Below, piece after piece: positions 36,130-44,627 of a stretch of DNA of 64,000 nucleotides. Source of the stretch: Chitinophagaceae bacterium (lineage in GTDB: Bacteria > Bacteroidota > Bacteroidia > Chitinophagales > Chitinophagaceae); assembly GCA_016720565.1 (NCBI GenBank), contig JADKKJ010000001.1, positions 62,001 through 126,000 on the forward strand, in the 5' to 3' direction. The translations under genes and the position numbers were made by a program. Every line of letters begins with the position of its first letter. Position 1 is the stretch's first letter. The notes under the pieces were generated by a model. That model was not told the DNA's origin. It was given only the letters and a program-made list of their open reading frames with translations, and made no database searches.

Positions 36130-37680
36130 TTAACCTCCCCATCCCTCCCTGTCCAAACTCCTGAACTGTATCGCTTCTGCCACATGTTCCGGTAATATAT
36201 TCCCGCTTTGCGAAAGATCGGCGATGGTGCGCGAGACCTTCATAATTCGGTCGTAAGCCCTTGCCGACAGGTTCAGTTTTTGCATTGCAGCTTTTAAAAG
36301 GTTGGCCCCTGGAGAGGAAATGATACAGACCATCTTCAGTAGTTTGCTGCTGATTTGCGCATTGCAATAAATGCCGGGGTATTCTTTATATCGTTGTTCC
36401 TGTAATTGCCTTGCCAGTATCACACGCTGCCGGATATCAAAAGAGTTTTCTTCTTTTTTATCAGCACTTAATTCATGAAAAGGAACAGGCGTTACTTCCA
36501 CGTGAAGGTCAATTCGATCTAACAGGGGACCAGAGATCTTATTCAAATATTTCTGAACAATACCCGAGCCGCAACTGCATTCCCTTTCGGGGTGATTGTA
36601 AAATCCGCAGGGACAGGGATTCATTGAAGCGATCAGCATAAATGAAGCCGGAAAATCCACGGCCATTTTTGCCCTTGAGATGGTTACCTTTCTTTCTTCC
36701 ATAGGTTGTCGCATCACTTCCAGTACCGTTCTTTTGAATTCCGGTAATTCATCCAGGAACAAAACACCATTATGTGCCAGAGAGATCTCCCCTGGCTGGG
36801 GAATACCGCCACCACCTACCAGCGCTACATCCGAAATTGTATGGTGGGGAGAACGAAATGGTCTTCTTGATACCAGGGTGGCATTCTCTGCCAGTTTGCC
36901 TGCTACCGAATGGATCTTCGTGGTCTCCAGTGCTTCCTGCAGTGAAAGTGGAGGCAGGATGGTAGGTAGTCTTTTAGCCAGCATTGTTTTTCCCGCACCA
37001 GGCGGACCAATAAGAATGGCATTATGCCCGCCGGCCGCGGCAATTTCTAATGCGCGTTTAATATTTTCCTGTCCTTTCACATCCGCAAAATCCAGTTCAA
37101 ATTCACACTGTGATAAAAAGAATTCTTCCCTGGTGTTGATGACGATGGCCTCCAATCCTTTTTCTTCTTTTTCAAAAAAACTGATCACTTCGCTGATATG
37201 ATCAATACCATAAACCTGCAAACTATTTACAATGGCAGCTTCCTTCGCATTTACCCTTGGAACGATCAATCCTTTGAATCCTTCTTTGCGTGCCTGTATG
37301 GCTATGGGGAGGGCGCCTTTTATAGGACGGATATTTCCATCGAGGGCGAGTTCTCCCATGATCACATAGTTGCCTAATCGTTCTGCATTTGGAAGTTGAC
37401 GGGAGGCACCCAGTATTCCCAGGGCAATGGGCAGATCGAAAGCTGTACCACTTTTCTTCAGGTCTGCCGGGGCCATATTCACTACCACCTTGGTTCGTGG
37501 GAGGTCATAGTCCATGGTTTTAAATGTGCTTTCTATTCTTTGAAGGCTTTCCTTTACGGCGCTATCTGGAAGGCCTACAATAGAAGCATCCTTACCCGAA
37601 TCGGATAACCAGTTCACTTCAATGGTGATCTTTATTGCTTCTACGCCATGCACCGCGCTGCCATAGGTTTTTACCAGCAT
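36130..37680 (-). CDS. YifB/ComM family Mg chelatase-like AAA+ ATPase
   Basis: 516 residues from the ATG at 37680 (MLVKTYGSAVHGVEA); an ATG four codons upstream is also possible. N-terminal ChlI/Lon-like domain (IVGLPDSAVKES, KVVVNMAPADLKKSGTAFDL), Walker A GPPGAGKTM (about 225), GEISLAHNGVLFLDELPEF Walker B, sensor motif SMNPCPCGFYNHPERECSCG with a cysteine cluster, and the C-terminal ChlI domain with LSARAYDRIMKVSRTIADL. ComM family members are hexameric branch-migration helicases that aid integration of donor DNA in natural transformation in other bacteria. Confidence 0.96.
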   Translation of the reverse strand: MLVKTYGSAVHGVEAIKITIEVNWLSDSGKDASIVGLPDSAVKESLQRIESTFKTMDYDLPRTKVVVNMAPADLKKSGTAFDLPIALGILGASRQLPNAERLGNYVIMGELALDGNIRPIKGALPIAIQARKEGFKGLIVPRVNAKEAAIVNSLQVYGIDHISEVISFFEKEEKGLEAIVINTREEFFLSQCEFELDFADVKGQENIKRALEIAAAGGHNAILIGPPGAGKTMLAKRLPTILPPLSLQEALETTKIHSVAGKLAENATLVSRRPFRSPHHTISDVALVGGGGIPQPGEISLAHNGVLFLDELPEFKRTVLEVMRQPMEERKVTISRAKMAVDFPASFMLIASMNPCPCGFYNHPERECSCGSGIVQKYLNKISGPLLDRIDLHVEVTPVPFHELSADKKEENSFDIRQRVILARQLQEQRYKEYPGIYCNAQISSKLLKMVCIISSPGANLLKAAMQKLNLSARAYDRIMKVSRTIADLSQSGNILPEHVAEAIQFRSLDREGWGG

Positions 37681-37835
37681 ATGCTTATTCATTCATTTGA
37701 TGCCGCTGTAAACTACATAGCAGGTAGTTTTCCCCCTTGTGTATTATCTCCTTAAAAACATGTTTTTTCCTGATCATTTTGCGAGTTGATAATTATCAGA
37801 AATGATAGCCAATAAAGCCTGTATCTTGGCCGTCC

Positions 37836-39299
37836 ATGCGGACTGGATCCCGGAAGATATTTTTAACTGGAAGGTGTTTTTTACTGCTGCTTTCTGCACT
37901 TATGCTCTCTTATGCAGTAAAAGCTCAGTTATGTACTGGCAGCCTGGGAGATCCGGTGGTATTTATCAATTTCGGGTCTTCCGGCAATTCAGGACCCGGC
38001 TACTCAGCTCCGGGATATACCTATATAAATTCTTCCTGTCCGGATGATGGATTTTATACGATTACCAGCGCTACAGCTAATTGTTTCGGCAATGCCTGGC
38101 ATTCGGTCAATTCTGATCATACCGGCAATGGCAATTTTATGCTGGTAAATGCTTCCTATACGCCTGCTGATTTCTTTTTATATACGGTTAAAGGACTTTG
38201 CCCAAATACCACCTATGAATTCTCCGCCTGGATCATGAACGTGCTGCTTTCAGTTTCTGGGATCAGGCCCGATCTTACGTTTAAGATCGAAACCACCACT
38301 GGGATGGTACTATATACGTATAATACAGGCTCTATTTCCGTATCTGCGCAACCATTATGGCAGCAATATGGTTTTTATTTTACCACTACTGCCGGCGTGA
38401 GTGATGTGGTATTACGCATCACCAATAACGCTCCAGGAGGAATCGGTAATGACCTGGCCATAGATGATATTGGTTTCCGTCCCTGCGGACCTGTGATCAA
38501 TGCCCATATCAATGGATTGATCGGATCCACCATTGAGGTATGTGTGGATCAGCAGCAACCTTATTCTTTATCTGCTGACCTCTCTGCAGGTTTTATTAAC
38601 CCGGTTTATCAATGGCAGCTAAGTAAGGATACAGGCAGCTCCTGGATAGATATTCCCGGGGCCAACAGCCCGGTTTATTTACGTAATTCAACCGGCGCCG
38701 GAAATTTCTGGTACAGGATGTCGGTGGCAGAAAGCGGAAATAATGGGATTTCGAGTTGCCGCGTGGCATCTAATATGCTGAAGGTTCGCGTACATGAACT
38801 TCCGCTGGTAAACGCGGGAACAGATAGGTTATTAATAAAAGGGAAAAAGTCCATCCTTGATGGATATGCATCGGGTGATGATTTAACCCTGACCTGGTCA
38901 CCCCCGGATTACCTGGATAATACAGCCATTGCCAGACCTTCGATCATCCCCATGCAGAACACCTATTATCAATTGCAGGCGGTGTCTTCAGCTGGCTGTG
39001 CCAACAAAGATTGGGTTTTGGTGCAGGTAGTGGATGATATTTTTATACCCACCGGTTTTACACCAAATAATGATGGCAGGAATGATTACTGGCGCATCCC
39101 TTACCTGGACCCCCTATTGGGAACAATGGTGAGTGTCTTTAACCGGTATGGCCAATTGGTTTACCAGGTAAAAGGCGGGGAAGTAAAATGGGATGGTACA
39201 ATGGGAGGTATACCTCAGGGTGCTGGCACCTATGTTTACTTCCTTCATTTTACCGATGGAAGTCCTGATCGGAAAGGTACTTTGAATCTTATTCGCTGA
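37836..39299 (+). CDS. surface protein with gliding-motility-type (type B) T9SS C-terminal domain
   Basis: 487 residues with a signal peptide (CFLLLLSALMLSYAVKAQ). The N-terminal half looks like a carbohydrate-binding/MAM-like beta-sandwich (VFINFGSSGNSGPGY, YEFSAWIMNVL, IGNDLAIDDIGFRPCG). An immunoglobulin-like domain (about 250-325, YQWQLSKDTGSSW) and another segment (NAGTDRLLIKGKKSILDG) follow. The last 90 residues are a gliding motility-associated C-terminal domain: IPTGFTPNNDGRNDYWRI, VFNRYGQLVYQ, WDGT, GTYVYFL. This type B signal routes the protein through T9SS and attaches it to the surface. Possible adhesin; ligand unknown. Confidence 0.93.
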   Translation: MRTGSRKIFLTGRCFLLLLSALMLSYAVKAQLCTGSLGDPVVFINFGSSGNSGPGYSAPGYTYINSSCPDDGFYTITSATANCFGNAWHSVNSDHTGNGNFMLVNASYTPADFFLYTVKGLCPNTTYEFSAWIMNVLLSVSGIRPDLTFKIETTTGMVLYTYNTGSISVSAQPLWQQYGFYFTTTAGVSDVVLRITNNAPGGIGNDLAIDDIGFRPCGPVINAHINGLIGSTIEVCVDQQQPYSLSADLSAGFINPVYQWQLSKDTGSSWIDIPGANSPVYLRNSTGAGNFWYRMSVAESGNNGISSCRVASNMLKVRVHELPLVNAGTDRLLIKGKKSILDGYASGDDLTLTWSPPDYLDNTAIARPSIIPMQNTYYQLQAVSSAGCANKDWVLVQVVDDIFIPTGFTPNNDGRNDYWRIPYLDPLLGTMVSVFNRYGQLVYQVKGGEVKWDGTMGGIPQGAGTYVYFLHFTDGSPDRKGTLNLIR

Positions 39300-39393
39300 T
39301 TTTCCCGGATCTTGTTTTCAGGAAACTCCTTTTTTATCCTTGCAGATCAATGGATTTACGCGAATAATGCATATCCAATTATTAAATCGTAAG

Positions 39394-39423
39394 CCAGTTG
39401 CAAAAAATGCGACTGGTTTTTTT
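39394..39423 (+). terminator. intrinsic terminator after the gliding-type CTD gene
   Basis: CCAGTTGC / GCGACTGG stem (8 pairs, one G-U), AAAAAAT loop, then TTTTTTT. It lies 95 bases after the stop at 39299. Confidence 0.8.
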
Positions 39424-39558
39424 CTGCCCGCAAGATTCAGTTTTACCCGGGCTCATTACCGGTTTAGTTTGGTGCTCAGAAAGGGAGATACCGGAAAATC
39501 CCAAAAGAGTACGGCGCAAAGCCGGAGCGTATCCGGCCAACCACTTAAACTAGTAAAC

Positions 39559-40230
39559 ATGAAAAAGACGATCATTCTCCTCGCAGCGGTTTTTGCCGCC
39601 CATTTAGTTTCAATTGCCCAGAATACCCGGGTGGGATTTACAGCTGGGGTATCCATGTCCAATTATAAGATCACAGCCGATAACCTGAGTATAAAAGGGG
39701 ATACAAAGGCTGGGATCACCTTTGGCGTATTGGTAGATGCTCCTTTATCGGACCATTTAAGTTTACAACCTGCACTGAATTTTATCCAGAAAGGGCTGAA
39801 CAATACTAATGATCTGGGTGGCGGTGTAACAGAGAAATCAAAATCCACGATCAACCTGATCGAGGTTCCGGTCAATTTCCTTTACAACAGTAATGGAAAA
39901 GGGGGTAATTTCTTTGTAGGTGCCGGTCCTTCACTTGGCTTTGGTATATCCGGTAATTCCAGGACCACTTATTCTGACGGAACTCCGGAGGAATCCTCCA
40001 AAATAAAATTCGGGAATACAATTGATGATGACCTGAAGGGATTAGACCTGGGTGCCAACCTGCTTGCTGGTTATTGCCTCAAAGGCGGATTCATGTTCAG
40101 CGTGAATTATAACCTGGGATTAAGCAACCTGGTCCCAAAACCGGAAGGAAACGAAAAAATGAAGAGCCATTATATTGGCATTAAACTTGGCTGGATGCTG
40201 GCTGGTGATCAAAAGAAAAAGAAAGACTAG
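39559..40230 (+). CDS. PorT-like outer membrane beta-barrel protein
   Basis: 223 residues from the ATG at 39559 (signal peptide IILLAAVFAAHLVSIAQ); the frame continues upstream but the terminator at 39394 and the signal peptide fix this start. The body is an eight-strand-type barrel: VGFTAGVSMSNYKI, GITFGVLVDAPLSDHLSLQP, INLIEVPVNFLYN, FFVGAGPSLGFGISG, NYNLGLSNLVP, HYIGIKLGWML. These outer-membrane barrels are common in Bacteroidota; specific role unknown. The leader contains a short hairpin GCCGGA/TCCGGC (39521-39537). A terminator follows at 40261. Confidence 0.9.
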   Translation: MKKTIILLAAVFAAHLVSIAQNTRVGFTAGVSMSNYKITADNLSIKGDTKAGITFGVLVDAPLSDHLSLQPALNFIQKGLNNTNDLGGGVTEKSKSTINLIEVPVNFLYNSNGKGGNFFVGAGPSLGFGISGNSRTTYSDGTPEESSKIKFGNTIDDDLKGLDLGANLLAGYCLKGGFMFSVNYNLGLSNLVPKPEGNEKMKSHYIGIKLGWMLAGDQKKKKD

Positions 40231-40260
40231 TGGTGGTTGAAAGTACCCTTGAATAAGGGC

Positions 40261-40294
40261 AAAGGTAGCGGATGTATTTCTGCTACCTTTTTTT
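40261..40294 (+). terminator. intrinsic terminator after the barrel gene
   Basis: AAAGGTAGC / GCTACCTTT, a perfect 9-bp stem with a 12-base loop, leading into an eight-T stretch if the final stem T's are counted. It lies 30 bases after the stop and before the convergent peptidase gene. Confidence 0.8.
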
Positions 40295-40340
40295 AAATTC
40301 TTATTGTCAAATAATTTTTCCTAAAAAAAAAGGCGAAAAC

Positions 40341-41906
40341 TTATTTCTGTTGCTCTGAAGTGAATTCGGCCAGCAGTGAGGTGTTGGGGTCCACTATGAC
40401 CCTTTCAATCTTGTTTTTTGAAGAGATCCTGAAAGATTCCAGTTTCTTATTAACCATGATCTTTTCCGTTTTGCTGCCAGTATTAATTTCTACCGGGAAA
40501 CTAAATGGCTCCGCAGTAAGCTGCTCTACTGTAATATTCAATGCCTGTTCCTTCACCAGGTATTGCCAGCTTAATTTGAATTTAGGGTTATAATCACGGG
40601 TAAGCCACTGGTCAAAGAACTGCTGGAGATTTTTTCCCGATACTGTTTCAAAGATCTTTTGCAGATCCCTGGTCTCCGCATTCTTCCAGGCATAGGAAGC
40701 ATAATAAGTACGTATCGATCTTTTAAAGACAGAATCGCCCAGTTCCCTTCGGAGCATATGCAGCACCCATCCGCCTTTCTGGTAACTGTTTTCATTCAGC
40801 AGGCTCATCAGGTCGGTGGTATTATCTATTACCGGACGGTGACTGGTATTCACAAAGTTTATGACCTGGTTTCTTTCTCCCTGCATTCTTTTGTTAAGGC
40901 TGTCTTTTCCGTATTTAGATTCAACAAACAAATGAGTCATGTAGGTGGCGAACCCTTCGCTAAGCCAGAGATGCGCAAAGGTTTTTTCGGTTGCCGTGTT
41001 CCCAAACCATTGATGCGCGATCTCATGCGCCAATAAGGTCTCCTGTTCTTTTTTGCCGGTAACAGAATTTTCGAAATAAAAAATGGCACTGGCATTTTCC
41101 ATCCCGCCAAAGATGGTCTTTGACTGTACATTGGCCAGTTTCTTATAAGGATAGGGTCCAATATAATTACTAAGCCAGCTTAAAATCCCTGTTGCTTCCC
41201 CATAATCATAAAAGCCTTCCTTGCGATTTTCCGGGAAAACCCAACTGGTAACGGGAATGCAGTCATTATACATGCCTGCCAGGTTCACGGCAAAATCAGC
41301 GGCACCGATCACCATTACCTTGGTAGGAATGGGCTGTGTTTCCTCATAAACAGTTAGTTTTTTATCATTGGCAAGACTGGTCTCTTCAGTTTGAAGGCCG
41401 TTAGAGATGACCTGGTAATGCGCAGGTGCCGTAACGGAAAATCGAACAGTTGCCTTATCGCCAGGCTGGTCATTGCAGGGGATCCAATGATGTGCACGGT
41501 TGGGCCAGTTATCTGCAAAAAAACTTCTGTGTCCGAATTTGTTCTTGCTGATCACCATTCCATCTGCCGGTATGCCTTTGTATTGGATCAGGAAGGTCAG
41601 GGTTTCATTCGCTTTGTAAGCACCATCGATGAAAAGAAAATTATTATTGTGATGATAGGTCACTTTATCCCTTGCAGTTACACCTGTTACAGTCATGCCT
41701 TTTCCTTTTGCATTTACTGATTGAAGATCAAGTATGACCTGGTTAAAGGCCTGTAATGTTATAAGGGTAATTGTAGCTTTCCCGAACAGGCTATCATTCT
41801 GGTCATTTATTTCGACCTGGTAATCGTAATGGATGACATCTATTTTCTGGGAAATAGCTGAAACAGTAATAAATAGCAGGAGGGGGAGGAGGAGGAGGCG
41901 TTTCAT
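40341..41906 (-). CDS. M1 family zinc aminopeptidase, short form
   Basis: 521 residues with a signal peptide (LLLLPLLLFITVSAISQ). Catalytic motifs are intact: exopeptidase motif GGMEN (267-271), zinc site HEIAHQWFGN (His294, Glu295, His298) and the third ligand Glu317 in WLSEGFATY. N-terminal beta-sandwich (DVIHYDYQVEINDQND) precedes the thermolysin-like domain. It lacks the long C-terminal helical domain of classic 800-900-residue M1 enzymes. It trims N-terminal residues from peptides, here in the periplasm or outside. It is the last gene of the pyrC - mutS-like - M1 unit, 23 bases after the MutS-like stop. Confidence 0.94.
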   Translation of the reverse strand: MKRLLLLPLLLFITVSAISQKIDVIHYDYQVEINDQNDSLFGKATITLITLQAFNQVILDLQSVNAKGKGMTVTGVTARDKVTYHHNNNFLFIDGAYKANETLTFLIQYKGIPADGMVISKNKFGHRSFFADNWPNRAHHWIPCNDQPGDKATVRFSVTAPAHYQVISNGLQTEETSLANDKKLTVYEETQPIPTKVMVIGAADFAVNLAGMYNDCIPVTSWVFPENRKEGFYDYGEATGILSWLSNYIGPYPYKKLANVQSKTIFGGMENASAIFYFENSVTGKKEQETLLAHEIAHQWFGNTATEKTFAHLWLSEGFATYMTHLFVESKYGKDSLNKRMQGERNQVINFVNTSHRPVIDNTTDLMSLLNENSYQKGGWVLHMLRRELGDSVFKRSIRTYYASYAWKNAETRDLQKIFETVSGKNLQQFFDQWLTRDYNPKFKLSWQYLVKEQALNITVEQLTAEPFSFPVEINTGSKTEKIMVNKKLESFRISSKNKIERVIVDPNTSLLAEFTSEQQK

Positions 41907-41929
41907 AACAGCAATTTAATCAATCGGGT

Positions 41930-43246
41930 TTACAATTTCTCAAGCATATCCACCACTTTCTCCCTTCTTAGAATGACATATCCGATACGGTCGTTGCTTA
42001 TGCCTTCTTTCAACTGGTAAGAGAATTTCAACTGGTCATCATCTACCATGGTCTCAAAATAGCGGAAACTGATATTAGGATAAGCTTTCAGCTCTTCACC
42101 GATCTCATAAAGATGGGTGGATAATATAAATAATGAATTTGGGATCTTGATCAGCCCGCGAATAACTGTTAAAGAACATTTCATCGCGTCCTGCACATTG
42201 GTGCCTTTAAATAACTCATCTATCAGCACCAGCCATTTTTTCCCGTCATTGATCTTTTGAACGGTATTTTTTACCCGTTGCACCTCATTATAAAAATAAC
42301 TCTCGCCTTTGGCTATATTGTCCGACACATTGATATTGCTGAGCAAACCATCAAACAGGGTCAGGGTCATTTTACTGGCTGGCACTCCCATCCCAATATG
42401 CGCCAGGAAAACCGCCGAGCCTACCGCTTTTATCAGGGTGCTTTTTCCCGCCATATTGGCCCCTGTCAGGAACAAAAAATTATTGTGTGGGTCCATGTTC
42501 AGGTCATATGCTATTGGCTTTTGAAGCAGCAGGTGATATAGCCCTTCTGCATCTACCAAAGGTTTTTCCTGCTCAATGAACGTTGGAAAACTAAGTTCAT
42601 AGGTCTTCACCGCCATGGCCATGGAGTACCAGGCATCTAACCGGCTATAGATCTCGATCAGCTCCAGGATATTTGATCTGTATCTTCCGCGAATATGATA
42701 TCCGTAATAAAGCACCTGGCCTCTGCCAGCTATTTTTCCTTTTTCAGCATCGGCCAGTTTTTTTAGCGGCTCTTCCTTTAGCAATCCTTCCAGCCTCTCA
42801 ATATAAATTCGGATACTGATTGGAAGGCTAAGCCCTTCCAGCAATTCAGCTATTTTTTTCGTTCCCCTGAAAAAATCGGCAAAATGGGGGATCGAATATT
42901 TGATCATGGAATAATCTTCTCCATGAAGCCAAGGGTAGGCCAGGTTATTGAATGATGCCGGCGCTTCGCTGATAGGATCCAGCGCATAATCCAGGAATTT
43001 CTCCATTACCAGGATGGTGCCGTTACTGATATCCGGGGGCCAGTCCTTCACATGTTCCATAAAAGTTCGGATCACCTGTTGGGTGCCGCGGATCTTCTGA
43101 AGATCATTGTGAGGCTCACTGAAGAATTTTCGCAGCCATTCACGACCGCCCACCGTGCGGGTAAAATTCAGTTTATGAAAAATGGAGAATTCCTCTTCCG
43201 GATGGAAGATGGAAATATCGTTGAAAGATATCTTGTCGATCTGCAT
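41930..43246 (-). CDS. MutS-family ATPase without mismatch-recognition domain
   Basis: 438 residues. The N-terminal half is a helical lever/clamp region; the C-terminal ATPase has Walker A GANMAGKS (about 262-269), NVSDNIAKGESYFYNEVQR, Walker B WLVLIDELFKGTN and STHLYEIGEEL, all MutS domain V motifs. The mismatch-binding and connector domains of MutS are absent and there is no Smr domain, so this is one of the short Bacteroidota MutS-like proteins whose substrate is unknown. Two bases separate it from the upstream pyrC stop. Confidence 0.93.
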   Translation of the reverse strand: MQIDKISFNDISIFHPEEEFSIFHKLNFTRTVGGREWLRKFFSEPHNDLQKIRGTQQVIRTFMEHVKDWPPDISNGTILVMEKFLDYALDPISEAPASFNNLAYPWLHGEDYSMIKYSIPHFADFFRGTKKIAELLEGLSLPISIRIYIERLEGLLKEEPLKKLADAEKGKIAGRGQVLYYGYHIRGRYRSNILELIEIYSRLDAWYSMAMAVKTYELSFPTFIEQEKPLVDAEGLYHLLLQKPIAYDLNMDPHNNFLFLTGANMAGKSTLIKAVGSAVFLAHIGMGVPASKMTLTLFDGLLSNINVSDNIAKGESYFYNEVQRVKNTVQKINDGKKWLVLIDELFKGTNVQDAMKCSLTVIRGLIKIPNSLFILSTHLYEIGEELKAYPNISFRYFETMVDDDQLKFSYQLKEGISNDRIGYVILRREKVVDMLEKL

Positions 43247-43248
43247 AC

Positions 43249-44589
43249 TTACCGGTTAAATTCCATCCGTCGGCCTTTTACTGATCCATCCCACTCACCG
43301 TTTTGATAGACCAGGTGGCCATTTACGAATGTATGAGTAATAGATGCGGGAAACCGGAAATTCTCTAAAGGACTCCAACCGCATTTGTATAAAATATTCT
43401 GTTTTTCCACCGTAAAGGGCTGAGCAGGATCTACGATCACCAGGTCGGCATGATATCCTTCGCGGATATAACCCCTGTCAAGGATCTGGAAACAATCAGC
43501 TACAGCATGACTCATTTTATCTGCGATCTTTTCCAGGCTGATCTTTCCCTGCTGGTGATAATATAGCATTAAAGGAAGGGAATGCTGTATCAGGGGAAGT
43601 CCGGCATGGGCTTTTTCATATGGCTGATCTTTTTCTTCCAGCGTATGAGGGGCATGGTCGGTGGCGATCAGGTCAAGGCGGTCATCCAGCAGGGCTTTCC
43701 AAAGAGCATCCCGGTGATGAGGCGCTTTTATGGCAGGGTTGCATTTGATGCGATTGCCCAGGGAGGCATAATCATCACTGGTGAAATGTAAATGATGAAC
43801 ACAAACCTCCGCTGTGATACGTTTTTCTTTTCGCGGGATCATGTTACTGAATAATGCCAGTTCCTGTTCAGTGGAAATATGAAGTATATGCAGCCTTGTT
43901 CCATATTTTTTGGCGATCTGTATGGCGTAGAGCGACGATGAGTAACAGGCCGCCTCATCTCTTATCAGGGGATGGTCTGAAGGGCTCAGGGTTTTTCCGG
44001 TTGCTTTTATCCGTAACAGGTTCTCCCTTATGATATGTTCATCCTCGCAATGTGTGGCGATCAGCAATTCGGCCTCGCTGAAAACGCGGTCAAGGGTATT
44101 GGGATTATCCACCAGCATATTCCCGGTACTGCTGCCCATGAAGATCTTAATTCCGCAAATATGTTTTTTACGGTCATTGGTTCTCAATACCTGCTCTGCA
44201 TTGTCATTGCTTGTACCCATGTAAAATGAATAATTGGCAAGCGAATCGGTTGCGGCGATTGCATATTTTTCTTCCAGCAATTCATGCGTCAGCGCATTAG
44301 GAAGTGTATTGGGCATTTCCATAAAACTGGTAACGCCTCCTGCAATGGCGGCCCTGGCCTCTGTTTGTATGGTAGCCTTATGGGTAAGCCCGGGTTCACG
44401 GAAATGCACCTGGTCGTCAATACATCCGGGGAAAAGAAATTTTCCCTCCCCGTTTATTTCGGTACAGGCAGAATTGACCTCGATCTGTCCTGCGATCTTT
44501 TCAATGCGGCCATTCGCGATCAGCAGATCAACTGTTTGGATCAACCCTTCGTTCACCATGCGGATATTCCTGATCAGGTATTTTTGCAT
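43249..44589 (-). CDS. pyrC: dihydroorotase
   Basis: 446 residues, type I dihydroorotase size. Amidohydrolase motifs: IDDQVHFREPGLTHKA (57-72), GIKIFMGSSTG with the lysine normally carboxylated, ATHCEDEH, HILHISTEQE and ATDHAPH with the catalytic Asp. The usual D-x-H-x-H has Gln60 in place of the first His, which also occurs in other Bacteroidota enzymes. It catalyses the third step of pyrimidine synthesis. First gene of the pyrC - mutS-like - M1 unit and divergent from the RemB/Wzi-like gene. Confidence 0.96.
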   Translation of the reverse strand: MQKYLIRNIRMVNEGLIQTVDLLIANGRIEKIAGQIEVNSACTEINGEGKFLFPGCIDDQVHFREPGLTHKATIQTEARAAIAGGVTSFMEMPNTLPNALTHELLEEKYAIAATDSLANYSFYMGTSNDNAEQVLRTNDRKKHICGIKIFMGSSTGNMLVDNPNTLDRVFSEAELLIATHCEDEHIIRENLLRIKATGKTLSPSDHPLIRDEAACYSSSLYAIQIAKKYGTRLHILHISTEQELALFSNMIPRKEKRITAEVCVHHLHFTSDDYASLGNRIKCNPAIKAPHHRDALWKALLDDRLDLIATDHAPHTLEEKDQPYEKAHAGLPLIQHSLPLMLYYHQQGKISLEKIADKMSHAVADCFQILDRGYIREGYHADLVIVDPAQPFTVEKQNILYKCGWSPLENFRFPASITHTFVNGHLVYQNGEWDGSVKGRRMEFNR

Positions 44590-44627
44590 ATCTTGTATAA
44601 TGAAAATTTAAGCAAAAGCCAATACCC

